Assembly (NCBI RefSeq): GCF_021223605.1
Contig: NZ_CP075175.1
Span: 5,629,879 to 5,693,878 of the forward strand
Length of the DNA stretch: 64,000 bases
Source of the DNA: Paenibacillus sp. 481
Lineage (GTDB): Bacteria; Bacillota; Bacilli; Paenibacillales; Paenibacillaceae
Direction: 5' to 3'
Under the pieces are notes generated by a model, which searched no databases, was not told the origin of the DNA, and saw only the letters and a program-made list of their open reading frames with translations. This document shows, one piece after another, positions 51,321 through 60,042 of this stretch. The translations under genes and the position numbers were made by a program. Each line of letters starts with the position of its first letter. The stretch's first letter is position 1.

Positions 51321-51848
51321 TTACAATCTGGATGCAATATATGTACGTAATTCTTCTAGGTCAAACGGCTTCGAAAAGAAACCAACGGCACCAATAGACT
51401 TCGCTTCGTTAATTTTATCTGTATCGTTATAAGCCGAAATCATAATAACGTTTAGTTGCGGTCGCATCGTTCGCATCGTACGAAGTATTTCTAACCCGCT
51501 CTGATCCGGTAGCTTTACGTCCATCAGCACAAGCTGACATGGCTGTTTACGCACAAAATCAAGTGCTTCTTGCCCTGTTGATGCTTCGCGCACCTCATAG
51601 TTATGCTCTGCTAATGCTTCATGCAGTAGCATTCTAATCGGATACTGGTCATCAACGATAAGAATAACCGGTTTCACGTCATCAGCGTGAGGTAGCTGCT
51701 CACTTGCTGACATATCCCCTGCTTGGGCTAGCTGCGTGTAGCTTGCTGCTTGCAGTTCCTTTTCTGCAGATTGTGACCGTTTCTTGAAGTACAAATAAAT
51801 AAGAAAAGGGATGGTAGCAGCTAATAAAATGAATGTGAGTAAATACAA
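51321..51848 (-). CDS. Membrane-anchored single-domain response regulator
   Basis: The 175-residue protein has one N-terminal membrane helix (residues 2-21), a charged linker (to about residue 58) and a complete receiver domain with no output domain. VILIVDDQYPIR (acidic pair), VLMDVKLPDQSG (phospho-Asp), VIMISAY and GFFSKPF (Lys) complete it, as in Spo0F. A tethered receiver is unusual: it would keep phosphate transfer at the membrane, close to the kinase encoded next. The start is TTG 51848 with GGGGAG 7 bases before it; starting inside at a later codon would remove the helix. Anchoring is inferred from hydrophobicity only. Confidence 0.85.
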   Translation of the reverse strand: MYLLTFILLAATIPFLIYLYFKKRSQSAEKELQAASYTQLAQAGDMSASEQLPHADDVKPVILIVDDQYPIRMLLHEALAEHNYEVREASTGQEALDFVRKQPCQLVLMDVKLPDQSGLEILRTMRTMRPQLNVIMISAYNDTDKINEAKSIGAVGFFSKPFDLEELRTYIASRL

Positions 51849-51960
51849 AACCTATCTCCCCTCCATGTAACGACGAATGTCGATTCAAATCGACAACTGT
51901 AGCACATCCCTAATTATAGTACGTTTCAAGCATATATGAAACGATTTTCATCAAAAACGT

Positions 51961-51997
51961 AAAAAGACCTTTGTTTGCCAATTGCAAACAAAGGTCT
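51961..51997 (-). terminator. Terminator of the lipoprotein-regulator-kinase operon
   Basis: AGACCTTTGTTTGC/GCAAACAAAGGTCT form a 14-base perfect stem with TTTTTACG following on the minus strand. Confidence 0.93.
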
Positions 51998-52007
51998 CTA
52001 ACGAACA

Positions 52008-53453
52008 CTATTCAACTAGATGGTTGTCGCCTGCGAGTTGCGGCTGCTCATCATCTGCCGCATGAATAGGCAATTTCACGATGACGGTCGTGCCTTTGCC
52101 ATGCTCACTTTCGATCGACATTTCACCACCGTGAAGGGCGACGAGTTCATAAGTGATAGCAAGTCCTAGTCCTGTACCGCCATGCGTCGGATTAACCTGA
52201 TAAAATTTATCCGCAACTCTTGCTAAATGCTCCTGACTGATGCCAATACCGTGGTCAATAATACGAACGCAGCATGTGTCATCATCCCAAACAATTTGCG
52301 CGGTAATAGCGGACTGTTCAGGAGAAAATTTGATGGAGTTATCCAGCAAATTCAGAAACACTTGCTTCAAACGGTTCGTATCTGCAAGCACATATTTCTC
52401 CTCACCTGACATCGCCAATTGCAGCTTAATCTGCTTCTGTTCCGCTTTATAGCGCACTTGCAGCAAAGTCATTTGCAGCAACTCTTGAATTGAAAGTGGA
52501 TTTTTGTGCAACTGCACCCGCTTTTCCTGCAGCTTCGAGAAATCGAGCAGCTCTTCGACAAGACTGATGAGTCGATCGGTTTCTTTTGTAATAATGTTAA
52601 GACCGAGCTTCGTTTCTTCCACATCTTGCATACTGCCTGACAACAACGTCTCACTCCAGCCTTTAATCCCTGTCAGCGGCGTCCGTAGCTCATGCGATAT
52701 GGATGAAATAAAGTCATTTTTCAGTTGATTGCTGCGCACAATTTCATGCGCCATAAAATTAAGCGTGCGTCCCAATTCGCCAAGCTCGTATTTATAGCCC
52801 TCTTTTACCCGCACATCAAATCGTCCACGCGCCATCTGTGCAGATGCAGCCGTAATTTCATTGATCGGCCTCACAATCGAGTTGGCTAGACCAAGACTCA
52901 CAATGAGGACGATAACGAGCACGACGATCATGGCCGCAACCGACAGGAGGACGATACTGTTGATGCGATCATTAATTTTTTCCAGAGAAGTGATGTATCG
53001 AAGTACGTACGTCACTTCCCCACGCAGCTCTAACGGCGTAGACACGGACATGACAAGTTCCCCGGTCGTTGGCTGCTTTCCCACCCAATTTTCTGTAAAT
53101 CCGTTCAACGCTTCCGTCACATCTGACGTCTTAATTACATTGTTATAATTGAAACGGCTAGAGCCAGCAAGCACTTCGCCTTTGTAGTTCAAGATTTGCA
53201 TTTCCGTCTTGTCTACCATAAGCGCATTTTTCAAATCGTAAAGAGCACCTAGATCTTCGGTCTGTGGTACACTTCCGTACTGTTTATAGTAAGCCGTCTG
53301 CATTTTAGCTTGGTCCGTTATATAGTTAGATACCGAACTATAATAATACGTCCGCACCGCGATCATAAAAATGATTTCCAAAAGGAGCATCGTTAGAAAT
53401 ACGACGATAAAATAGTGCATAACTACCGAGCGTCGTATACCTGGCTTGATCAT
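52008..53453 (-). CDS. Sensor histidine kinase (PhoR/WalK-like)
   Basis: This 481-residue kinase has TM1 (about residues 10-33), an extracellular sensor of some 130 residues, TM2 (about 170-195), HAMP (about 196-245), HisKA with FISSISHELRTPLTGIKGWS, and HATPase with NLLDNSIKFSP, DHGIGI and GTGLGLAI. It works with the OmpR-type regulator it overlaps by four bases (ATGA), the clearest sign of a cognate pair. The frame opens at 53471 (GTG without a site); ATG 53453 is preferred, 7 bases behind AAAGGGA. The signal is unknown. The lipoprotein at the head of the operon may sense outside conditions for it. Confidence 0.95.
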   Translation of the reverse strand: MIKPGIRRSVVMHYFIVVFLTMLLLEIIFMIAVRTYYYSSVSNYITDQAKMQTAYYKQYGSVPQTEDLGALYDLKNALMVDKTEMQILNYKGEVLAGSSRFNYNNVIKTSDVTEALNGFTENWVGKQPTTGELVMSVSTPLELRGEVTYVLRYITSLEKINDRINSIVLLSVAAMIVVLVIVLIVSLGLANSIVRPINEITAASAQMARGRFDVRVKEGYKYELGELGRTLNFMAHEIVRSNQLKNDFISSISHELRTPLTGIKGWSETLLSGSMQDVEETKLGLNIITKETDRLISLVEELLDFSKLQEKRVQLHKNPLSIQELLQMTLLQVRYKAEQKQIKLQLAMSGEEKYVLADTNRLKQVFLNLLDNSIKFSPEQSAITAQIVWDDDTCCVRIIDHGIGISQEHLARVADKFYQVNPTHGGTGLGLAITYELVALHGGEMSIESEHGKGTTVIVKLPIHAADDEQPQLAGDNHLVE

Positions 53454-54148
53454 GAAGAAGTCCCTTTCCACTTATAACCATGTCCCCACACCGTTTCCAA
53501 ATATTTAGGTGCAGAAGGCTCATCTTCAATTTTTTGCCGCAAGCGACGTATGTTCACGTCTACAATTTTGGGATCTCCCATGTAGTCTTTCCCCCATACG
53601 TGATCGAGCAGCAAATCCCGGCTTAACGTAATCTCCTCTTTTTCCATAAAGAACTGCACTAGCGAAAACTCGGTTGGCGTCAAATCAATCGCCGTATTCA
53701 GCTTCGAAAACCGCTTGGCGATTAAATCGAGCGTAAACGGGCCGGAGTGATACACCACTTTTTGACTACTCTGCTGGAATGCATTCACACGACGCAACAA
53801 TGATTGAATACGCGCGACAAGCTCTGTTGGGCTAAATGGCTTGCTCACATGGTCATCTGCACCTACAGACAACGCATATACCTTGTCTTGCTCTTGTACT
53901 TTAGCTGTTAAAAAAATGATACCGAGGCGCTCGTTGTTCTCCCTAATTCGTCGGCACACTTCAAAACCGTCGATGCCAGGCACCATCACGTCTAAAAGGG
54001 CAATATCGATCGCAGGATCATGCATCAACTTTTCCAACGCTTCATGACCGTTCGCCGCTTCTACAACATCAAATCCGTTGCGCTTCAAATTAATAACAAT
54101 AAAACTGCGAATCGATTCTTCATCTTCCATAATTAAAATTTTACTCAT
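53450..54148 (-). CDS. OmpR/WalR-family response regulator
   Basis: The 232-residue regulator has a receiver (residues 1-120) with ILIMEDEES, ALLDVMVPGIDG (phospho-Asp), FLTAK and SKPFSPTEL, and a winged-helix DNA-binding domain (about 130-230). The latter has DLTPTEFSLVQFFMEKEEIT, HVWGKDYMGDPKIVDVNIRR and VWGHGYKW. It should act as a transcription factor controlled by the overlapping kinase gene. The frame opens far upstream at 54265, but ATG 54148 is chosen: AAGGGGAGAG is just before it and homologues begin MSKILIMED. Its start is 22 bases after the lipoprotein gene, so it is the middle of a three-gene operon. Confidence 0.96.
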   Translation of the reverse strand: MSKILIMEDEESIRSFIVINLKRNGFDVVEAANGHEALEKLMHDPAIDIALLDVMVPGIDGFEVCRRIRENNERLGIIFLTAKVQEQDKVYALSVGADDHVSKPFSPTELVARIQSLLRRVNAFQQSSQKVVYHSGPFTLDLIAKRFSKLNTAIDLTPTEFSLVQFFMEKEEITLSRDLLLDHVWGKDYMGDPKIVDVNIRRLRQKIEDEPSAPKYLETVWGHGYKWKGTSS

Positions 54149-54170
54149 GAGTATTCTCTCCCCTTGCAAA

Positions 54171-55454
54171 TTACTTCGCTTGCTTATCTTTCCCGCTTCT
54201 ATTCGGCAATTTTTCACGGTTATGCTCAAGCTCTTCTGTACTGTATAAGCCAATGACCGTATCACCGTAAGTATCGAGAATCGTCCAGTCGTCGCTTTTC
54301 ACACGATTCCACGTGTTGCGGTCGACGAAAATAATGCGGGCCAATGTTTTTTTCGTATTCTTATCAATAAAATAAATATCTTTATCTTTTTCCGATTTCG
54401 TCGGATCGATCGTAACACGCCCATACCAAGAACGAGGAATTTTGATATAAAAACGTTCATTATCGTCACGGTATTGTTTCTCAACAAGCTTCAGACTTTT
54501 TTGTCCATCCCATTGGTAAAAATCGTACAACCATAACACTTCATAGTCCTTGTAAATCCCCCAGCCCGATGGTCGCACAGGGACGGACACTTCCAAAATC
54601 CCGTCTTTATTTACATCCCCTGTATAGGATATGAACGGTTTTATTAATAACGGATCTTGTACCGCGTTGATCAGCTTGCCTTGGTCGTACGTAATAAAGT
54701 CGGTTCGCCATAAATTTGCTCCTGAGGCGCCTTCTAATATAATCCCTTTTTTCTGCTTGCTTATAAATCCTGTATTCATAAACGAGTATTCGTGCACGAT
54801 ATTATCTGTAACCAGCTCGTCCGTTTTCGCGAGTTTCCCGTGCATGGACGATTTAAATACACTTAATACTGGAGATTGAGACGGACGATTGGTAATGATA
54901 ACAAGTTCCTTTTCTCCATCTTGGTCTAAATCGTCAACGACAAAATGAGAGTAGGGGTGATCGAACATCTTGGTCAACATGCCTTGCACATATGTATACA
55001 CATGCATCCCTTTATTGAAATTATCGAAGTTGCCGTAGCCTACAATAAGTTCGTTTGCTCCATCACCATTTAGGTCAGCTGTTTGAACGACGTCTAGTTC
55101 ACTGCCTACGCCATCAAATTCTGCATTTTTCGTCCAGCTTTCTCCATCAGACGTAAAAATCATTCCGTGCAAATATACGTCCCGATTTGGCGTTTCATAA
55201 AAGACGATCGCCTCTTTGTTGCCGTCATTGTTCATTTCAGTTGTATGAATCGGGCTCGCGCCCCTAGGACTAATCTGAGTACCATCTTTCGGTAAATGTG
55301 ATAAAATAACGTTATTCATTTTGGTTTCATCATCTGTTAATCGCGGCACCGCCATTAACGATTTCGGGTCCAATACAAATTCACATCCGCCGAGAAATAG
55401 GCTCATTGCACAGATACAAATTATTCCCTTACGCAACGGTAAGTTCCATTTCAA
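54171..55454 (-). CDS. FG-GAP/VCBS-repeat lipoprotein at the head of a two-component operon
   Basis: The 427-residue lipoprotein has a signal with lipobox LGGC and several beta-propeller-like repeats with calcium-type DxDxDG loops: ADLNGDGANELIVGYG, DDLDQDGEKELVIITNRP and GDVNKDGILEVSVP, with an earlier TEMNNDGNKEAIVF. It likely forms a propeller on the outer membrane face. The gene begins with TTG (55454), preceded by AGTAGGGA. It heads an operon with the OmpR-type regulator and kinase behind it, and may modulate or report to the kinase; such lipoprotein-regulator-kinase groups recur in Paenibacillus. The ligand is not known. Confidence 0.85.
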   Translation of the reverse strand: MKWNLPLRKGIICICAMSLFLGGCEFVLDPKSLMAVPRLTDDETKMNNVILSHLPKDGTQISPRGASPIHTTEMNNDGNKEAIVFYETPNRDVYLHGMIFTSDGESWTKNAEFDGVGSELDVVQTADLNGDGANELIVGYGNFDNFNKGMHVYTYVQGMLTKMFDHPYSHFVVDDLDQDGEKELVIITNRPSQSPVLSVFKSSMHGKLAKTDELVTDNIVHEYSFMNTGFISKQKKGIILEGASGANLWRTDFITYDQGKLINAVQDPLLIKPFISYTGDVNKDGILEVSVPVRPSGWGIYKDYEVLWLYDFYQWDGQKSLKLVEKQYRDDNERFYIKIPRSWYGRVTIDPTKSEKDKDIYFIDKNTKKTLARIIFVDRNTWNRVKSDDWTILDTYGDTVIGLYSTEELEHNREKLPNRSGKDKQAK

Positions 55455-55610
55455 TTGTATCCCTACTTTCTCGTTTCTGTAGTCTATCTTTCCATTTTAC
55501 TGTATTCATTGTATCCCTGCCCACTCCAATTATGCGACAGTCAAATTTCTCCTGCAACTACACGGGTGTGCAAATGGTAACCACGCCATAATTGCGCTAT
55601 CTCATTATAA

Positions 55611-55636
55611 AAAAAAAGAGTCACCCGTAGGTGACA
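55611..55636 (-). terminator. Terminator of the DUF3298 gene
   Basis: GTCACCCGTAGGTGAC (55620-55635) is a compact stem-loop; eight As on the plus strand before it give the minus-strand T-run. The rest of 55637-55737 shows nothing. Confidence 0.8.
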
Positions 55637-55737
55637 AACGTATTACAATCCACCCACATTTTGTTACCTATCTTCCCAATGACCTAACGTACTGATTGCC
55701 TTCCCTGCAACCTGCTAATCTACTATACCCTACTACC

Positions 55738-56352
55738 CTAGTACCATAACGTATCGATAACCCCATTCTCGGCTTTGATATCATTAAGATCGTAAATCGA
55801 GATCGGGAAATATTGAAACCCGTACGCATACGGAGCTAAATCGTAAAGTTGGAAAAAGAGTACCAATGCCTTAGCAGTTAAGTAAAATGGCTGATCCGGT
55901 TGAATGTGATGGAACGGTTCGATGACCGGAATTTGCCGTTCCTTTATTTGTCTGGCCACGTCTTGCGACAATGGCGTCACATAATCAACTCCAGGTTTAA
56001 ATAAATCACGCAGCGTGATCAGTTTGCCTGTCTTCACATCAAAGGTTAAACCTTGCAAGTAGGTCATTCCATGTGCTGCGCCTTCTGGATAATCGTATAT
56101 GATAAGCGTAATGCTTAGAAGTCTACGCTCATTCAACTTAACTTCGTAGAAGCCCAGCACTTGCGTCGTCGCAGGACTCGATTCATAAGCTGTCGCGCGA
56201 ATGAGTCGGATAACGGTATCGTAAATCGTGCGATTCATTCGGGTTTGCGCTTGACGATCAACAAGTTGAACGATTTGTGGGACGTACACGTGTAAGTTCG
56301 GCTTACGAATGACGAATGGTTGTATTTGTATGGGCAGCGGATACAATTCCAC
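55738..56352 (-). CDS. DUF3298/DUF4163-like protein (RsiV-like, soluble)
   Basis: The 204-residue protein has the layout of the DUF4163-DUF3298 pair of RsiV and the PdaC N-terminal region: a DUF4163-like strand region with IVQLVDRQAQTRMNRTIYDT, followed by DUF3298 with GMTYLQGLTFDVKTGKLITL and RDLFKPGVDYVTPLSQDVAR. No signal peptide or membrane helix can be seen in it, which is odd for this mostly extracytoplasmic family. The chosen start is a GTG (56352) with GGAGGTGG 6 bases before it; the frame is open to 56451 with no other site. It lies about 100 bases behind the ABC ATPase gene and may be cotranscribed. Confidence 0.8.
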   Translation of the reverse strand: MELYPLPIQIQPFVIRKPNLHVYVPQIVQLVDRQAQTRMNRTIYDTVIRLIRATAYESSPATTQVLGFYEVKLNERRLLSITLIIYDYPEGAAHGMTYLQGLTFDVKTGKLITLRDLFKPGVDYVTPLSQDVARQIKERQIPVIEPFHHIQPDQPFYLTAKALVLFFQLYDLAPYAYGFQYFPISIYDLNDIKAENGVIDTLWY

Positions 56353-56454
56353 TACAATCCACCTCCAATTCGGGCAAAATGGGACCGTACGAGAGACGGC
56401 CGCCAACTGCGCTGAAATCAGCATATGCCCAGATTGGAGATGGTGTGACAAGGG

Positions 56455-57183
56455 TTACAAGATTCGCGCGCGTTCGGACTGTAGCAGACGCCGCCCTTGA
56501 ACATCGAGCACGATCTCACCTTCGGCAAGTCCGATAATGCGTGTCGCATATTTTTCCGCTAATTCTAACTGGTGAAATACGCCGATGACTGTCTTGCGTT
56601 CGCGCATGCATAAGTTGCGTAACGTACTCATCACCGAATCCGCCGAAGCCGGATCAAGACCAAGGACAGGCTCGTCCATCAGGAGTACGCGAGCACCGTG
56701 CACTAGCGCACGTGCAATCGCAATGCGCTGCTTCTCTCCACCACTGAGCTCCCCCGTACGCTTATGCGCTTTGTCCAATAAACCAAGCGCTTCAATTGTA
56801 TCCATCGCGCCCATATAGTCATCAGAGCGAATCATTCCTGTCACCATGCGCCATAGCGGCGTTTGATGAAACCTGCCGATCAGCACATTTTTCAGCGCGG
56901 TGCGATCAGAAGAAAGCATGGGGCTTTGCTCCAAGTAGGCATACTCCCGCCTCACTTTCCGCTTCCCTTGCACATGCTGCGCGAATATGTCCGCGCCATC
57001 AACATACAGCTTGCCGCTCGTCCAACTCTCGCGCATGGCTATGCATTTGAGCAATGTCGTCTTCCCGCTCCCACTTGCACCGACAACAGCTACAAATTGC
57101 CCTGGTTCTACCTCAAAGCTGAGCCCCTTTAAGATCGGATTTTCAGGCGGATATTGCTTTACTAATCGCTCCACTTTAAGCAT
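56455..57183 (-). CDS. Orphan ABC ATPase, PhnC-like
   Basis: The 242-residue ATPase has Walker A GASGSGKTTLLKC, signature [17 protein letters not shown], Walker B VLLMDEPVLGLDP and switch His in VFHQLELAEKYA. The middle block NVLIGRFHQTPLWRMVTGM is close to phosphonate/phosphite importer ATPases (PhnC). There is no permease or binding protein beside it, so it is an orphan: it may serve a transporter elsewhere or be a remnant of a phn operon. The final residues ARIL are rich in Arg. AAAGGGGACAACGTC precedes the ATG. Confidence 0.92.
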   Translation of the reverse strand: MLKVERLVKQYPPENPILKGLSFEVEPGQFVAVVGASGSGKTTLLKCIAMRESWTSGKLYVDGADIFAQHVQGKRKVRREYAYLEQSPMLSSDRTALKNVLIGRFHQTPLWRMVTGMIRSDDYMGAMDTIEALGLLDKAHKRTGELSGGEKQRIAIARALVHGARVLLMDEPVLGLDPASADSVMSTLRNLCMRERKTVIGVFHQLELAEKYATRIIGLAEGEIVLDVQGRRLLQSERARIL

Positions 57184-57221
57184 GACGTTGTCCCCTTTGC
57201 ATCGCGTTATACGTTAAGTGT

Positions 57222-57270
57222 AAAAAGGTTGTCCTCTTAGCGCAAGCGTTTGCGTGAAAAGGACAACCTT
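57222..57270 (-). terminator. Terminator of the MFS gene
   Basis: AAGGTTGTCCT (57225-57235) pairs with AGGACAACCTT (57260-57270), TTTTTAC follows on the minus strand. It lies 42 bases past the stop. Confidence 0.88.
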
Positions 57271-57312
57271 ATATCAGGTATCAAATGAATAATTGTATGT
57301 GAAGAACATTGC

Positions 57313-58524
57313 TTAGGACGCCGGTTTAGGGACCGATTGACCAGCCGGATCTTCTACTACTCGGCCCTTGAACAAAAAGCCCAGCAGTGCAAAGCCTAAA
57401 TACCATGCTCCAAGGATGAAGAACATACTCCCAATTGACACGTGCTGAATACCTAACCCGCCCAAGTTCGGACCGATAATGCTGCCGATACTAAAATGAA
57501 TCGAAGCAATGACGTTAGCGGTTGGCAAATGAGAGCGCGGTAAAATGTCCGCGGCATATGCAAGGCCTAGCGAGAAGAAGGAGCCAACAAGGCCGCCAAT
57601 AATCATAAACGCAAATAAGATCGCCCATACGTTCGTTCCTAGGAACGGTATGATGAAGAATCCGAGTCCACCTAAAATACCGCAAATGATAAGTATCGTC
57701 TTGCGATTGCCTGTTCGGTCGCTCAAGATGCCCAGCGGCAGCTGCAAGATTAAGCCGCCAAGACCAAAGAACGGCAGCAACAACGCAATCCATCCTTGTT
57801 CCAGACCAAGGCGAAGCGCATAAATAGGGAAGTTACTATTCATCGAAGCTTCCATATATCCGTACAAGAAGGCTGGCAGCAATGCAAACCATGCCCATTG
57901 GTAAGAACGCATATAACGTTTCTCTGGCTGTACACCTGCATCAAAGGCGTCTGCCTGTATATTCGGCAGCTTAAACCAGACAAGCAGTAATACAAGCAAA
58001 AACATAAGGACAATGACGATAAACGGAGCTGCATCGCCTAGCGCCAATAAGTTAATGCCTAGAGGGCCAAAGCTGAAGCCGACACCGTAAGCCATACCGT
58101 ATAGTGAGATATTGCGTCCGCGCCGATCAGCAGGACTGACCGAGACCGCCCACAATTGAGTCGCATAGTGAAGTGCACTATCACCTAATCCGACGATAAT
58201 ACGCAGTACGAACCAGAACCAGATGTTCGGCAAGAGCGGAAATAACGCCAGCGCAATCGTCACGGAAATCATTCCTCCAAGCAACATCCGCTTGAAGCCA
58301 ACTTTGCGCAATATTCGCTCAACAAAGAACATCATTGAGAATACGCCTAGGTATAACGCCGTAGCGTTAAGACCGTTCAAATCGGATGGTACTCCCATCC
58401 GCTCCAAAAAAATAGTCAGCAATGGCAGTAGCAATCCCTGACTTAACCCCGTAATCATGACAACAATAATTAAAATAAAAAATTGCCAACGCGGAGAACT
58501 TGTCGGTTTCCGCCAAGTACTCAT
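57313..58524 (-). CDS. MFS transporter
   Basis: This 403-residue transporter has twelve predicted helices in two halves with a central charged loop. Landmarks are the early FFILIIVVMITGLSQGLLLP, VGLGDSALHYATQLWAVSVS, SPADRRGRNISLYGMAYG (the conserved loop of the family), and LPLGILSDRTGNRKTI in the second half. It should be a drug or metabolite exporter; the substrate is not readable. The frame opens at 58569, but ATG 58524 is preceded by GGGAGGTCTTAAC and is chosen. It is a single-gene unit. No regulator adjoins it. Confidence 0.93.
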   Translation of the reverse strand: MSTWRKPTSSPRWQFFILIIVVMITGLSQGLLLPLLTIFLERMGVPSDLNGLNATALYLGVFSMMFFVERILRKVGFKRMLLGGMISVTIALALFPLLPNIWFWFVLRIIVGLGDSALHYATQLWAVSVSPADRRGRNISLYGMAYGVGFSFGPLGINLLALGDAAPFIVIVLMFLLVLLLVWFKLPNIQADAFDAGVQPEKRYMRSYQWAWFALLPAFLYGYMEASMNSNFPIYALRLGLEQGWIALLLPFFGLGGLILQLPLGILSDRTGNRKTILIICGILGGLGFFIIPFLGTNVWAILFAFMIIGGLVGSFFSLGLAYAADILPRSHLPTANVIASIHFSIGSIIGPNLGGLGIQHVSIGSMFFILGAWYLGFALLGFLFKGRVVEDPAGQSVPKPAS

Positions 58525-58779
58525 GTTAAGACCTCCCTGATGTCTAAATAGTTTGTATGGGGTCTTCACTTTATTACAATATTTCGCCCCCTATGCAAAT
58601 TCAAACCAATTTGCATTTCTTCAACAGTTTAACATTATAGTGGACAACGCTATGGAACACAATTCATAATAAAAAGTATTGCTAATTCGTAAGGTGCAGG
58701 GATGAGAACGGTCACTTATGGAGCAAAATACGGAAGCCACAGTAGGAAACAACCGGGCTATAATTGGGAGGTGAACACA

Positions 58780-59532
58780 ATGACGTCAACTCCGCAACAG
58801 ACGTTGTTGTTTGATTTAGATGATACATTGATTTATTGCAACAAATATTTTTACGCTGTGGTCGATCAGTTTCTGGATACGATGACGACTTGGTTCAAAT
58901 CTTGGAACATTCACGAACAAGACATTAAAGCCATACAGACGGAGCTAGACATTGCTGGCGTACAGCAGCAGGGCTTCGTAAGTGAGCATTTTCCGCAATC
59001 GATGATCGATACATACCGCCATTTTTCCAATCTTACAGGACGAGCCACCGCTCAAGAAGAGGAAGAACTACTATGGAAGTTAGGTATGAGCGTGTACGAG
59101 ACTGAAGTTGAACCTTATCCAGGTATGGTAGAAACGTTGGAACGGCTGCGTAATGACGGCCACGAGCTGTATTTGTATACAGGAGGCCAACCGGTCATTC
59201 AGCATCGAAAAATAGAACAAATGCAATTACGAATCTATTTCGGCGATCGTATCTTTATTAGGCAGCACAAAACTGCTGCTGCATTGGCAGCGATCGTTGA
59301 GGAGCAAGGCTTTGACCGTAGCCGAACATGGATGATTGGCAATTCTGTGCGTACAGATGTCGTTCCGGCGCTTATGGCAGGTCTGCATGCCATCTACTTG
59401 AAACAGCCTAATGAGTGGGCTTATAATCTCGTTGACATCGACGCACAGCCAGCGGGTGCATTCGCAACGATTGAACAGCTCGTTGATGTGCCGGATATTG
59501 TTCGACAATGGACAACCGATCGCCCGAATTAA
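58780..59532 (+). CDS. HAD-superfamily hydrolase
   Basis: The 250-residue protein has the four HAD motifs. Motif I is LLFDLDDTLIY (nucleophile and acid/base Asp). Motif II is the Thr in ELYLYTGGQP. The basic motif lies near HRKIEQ, and motif IV is WMIGNSVRTDVVPALMAG, with its Asp. A helical cap of about 80 residues (subfamily I) lies between motif I and II. It probably dephosphorylates a small metabolite in the cytoplasm. The frame opens at 58702, but ATG 58780 is preceded by GGGAGGTGAACACA and is chosen. Its terminator (59553-59584) lies next to repeat copy B. Confidence 0.9.
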   Translation: MTSTPQQTLLFDLDDTLIYCNKYFYAVVDQFLDTMTTWFKSWNIHEQDIKAIQTELDIAGVQQQGFVSEHFPQSMIDTYRHFSNLTGRATAQEEEELLWKLGMSVYETEVEPYPGMVETLERLRNDGHELYLYTGGQPVIQHRKIEQMQLRIYFGDRIFIRQHKTAAALAAIVEEQGFDRSRTWMIGNSVRTDVVPALMAGLHAIYLKQPNEWAYNLVDIDAQPAGAFATIEQLVDVPDIVRQWTTDRPN

Positions 59533-59552
59533 TCGGCAGTTCGTAATGAAAA

Positions 59553-59584
59553 GAAGGAGATTCGTATACATCTACGAATCTCCT
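59553..59584 (+). terminator. Hairpin flanking repeat copy B, left
   Basis: GGAGATTCGTA-TACATC-TACGAATCTCC is a perfect 11-base stem. A nearly identical hairpin stands at 59998-60029, on the other side of repeat copy B. Confidence 0.8.
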
Positions 59585-59983
59585 TAGCTTGTCGAGAAAC
59601 CCCTGTTTGTTAGGGCGAGGGTTTCTCTTCATTGCGATAACGGCAAGCAGCTTCGCATTTATCGGTTGGTAGTCGGTTGGTAGTCAGTTGATCTCTTGTG
59701 CCCTAATCGTTCGTGATCAGATGATGGTGATCAGATGATGGTGATCAGATGATGGTGGTCAACTGATTCACTGTGACTGCTCACCTAACGGTCGCCACAG
59801 TTGTTATTTCAGCGAATATGAAACCATTCAACATGTAACGGTTATGATAGCGCTTATTACGATGAAAACAGCTGGATTTGGAATGCAATTGAAGAAATAA
59901 GCTCATCTATAACCGTTAGAAATCAAAACGAGGTAAAACTGACGATATAGCCACTGTGGCAACCGTTAAGAACTAACTTTGCT
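59585..59983 (-). repeat. Dispersed repeat, copy B
   Basis: This is the inverted second copy of the element at 29971-30320. The symmetric core 59786-59968 has TAACGG motifs at 59786 and 59836 and inverted ones ending at 59918 and 59968, again centred on one point (59877) and of the same 183-bp length as copy A. It is about 50 bp longer than A because of short tandem repeats: 14-mers GTGATCAGATGATG at 59713-59754 and GGTTGGTAGTC repeats near 59660-59685. No protein is encoded. A hairpin GAGAAACCC / GGGTTTCTC lies at about 59592-59627. Confidence 0.9.
59713..59754 (+). repeat. 14-bp tandem repeat, three units
   Basis: GTGATCAGATGATG occurs three times head to tail without change, inside repeat copy B. 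Copy A lacks it, so it is a later expansion. Confidence 0.95.
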
Positions 59984-59997
59984 TTCACGACAGCCTG

Positions 59998-60029
59998 AGG
60001 AGATTCGTAGACATCTACGAATCTCCTTT
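59998..60029 (-). terminator. Hairpin flanking repeat copy B, right (NRPS terminator)
   Basis: GGAGATTCGTA-GACATC-TACGAATCTCC differs from the hairpin at 59553-59584 by one base in the loop. It lies 14 bases past the NRPS stop. Confidence 0.8.
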
Positions 60030-60042
60030 CTGTCTCTACCTG

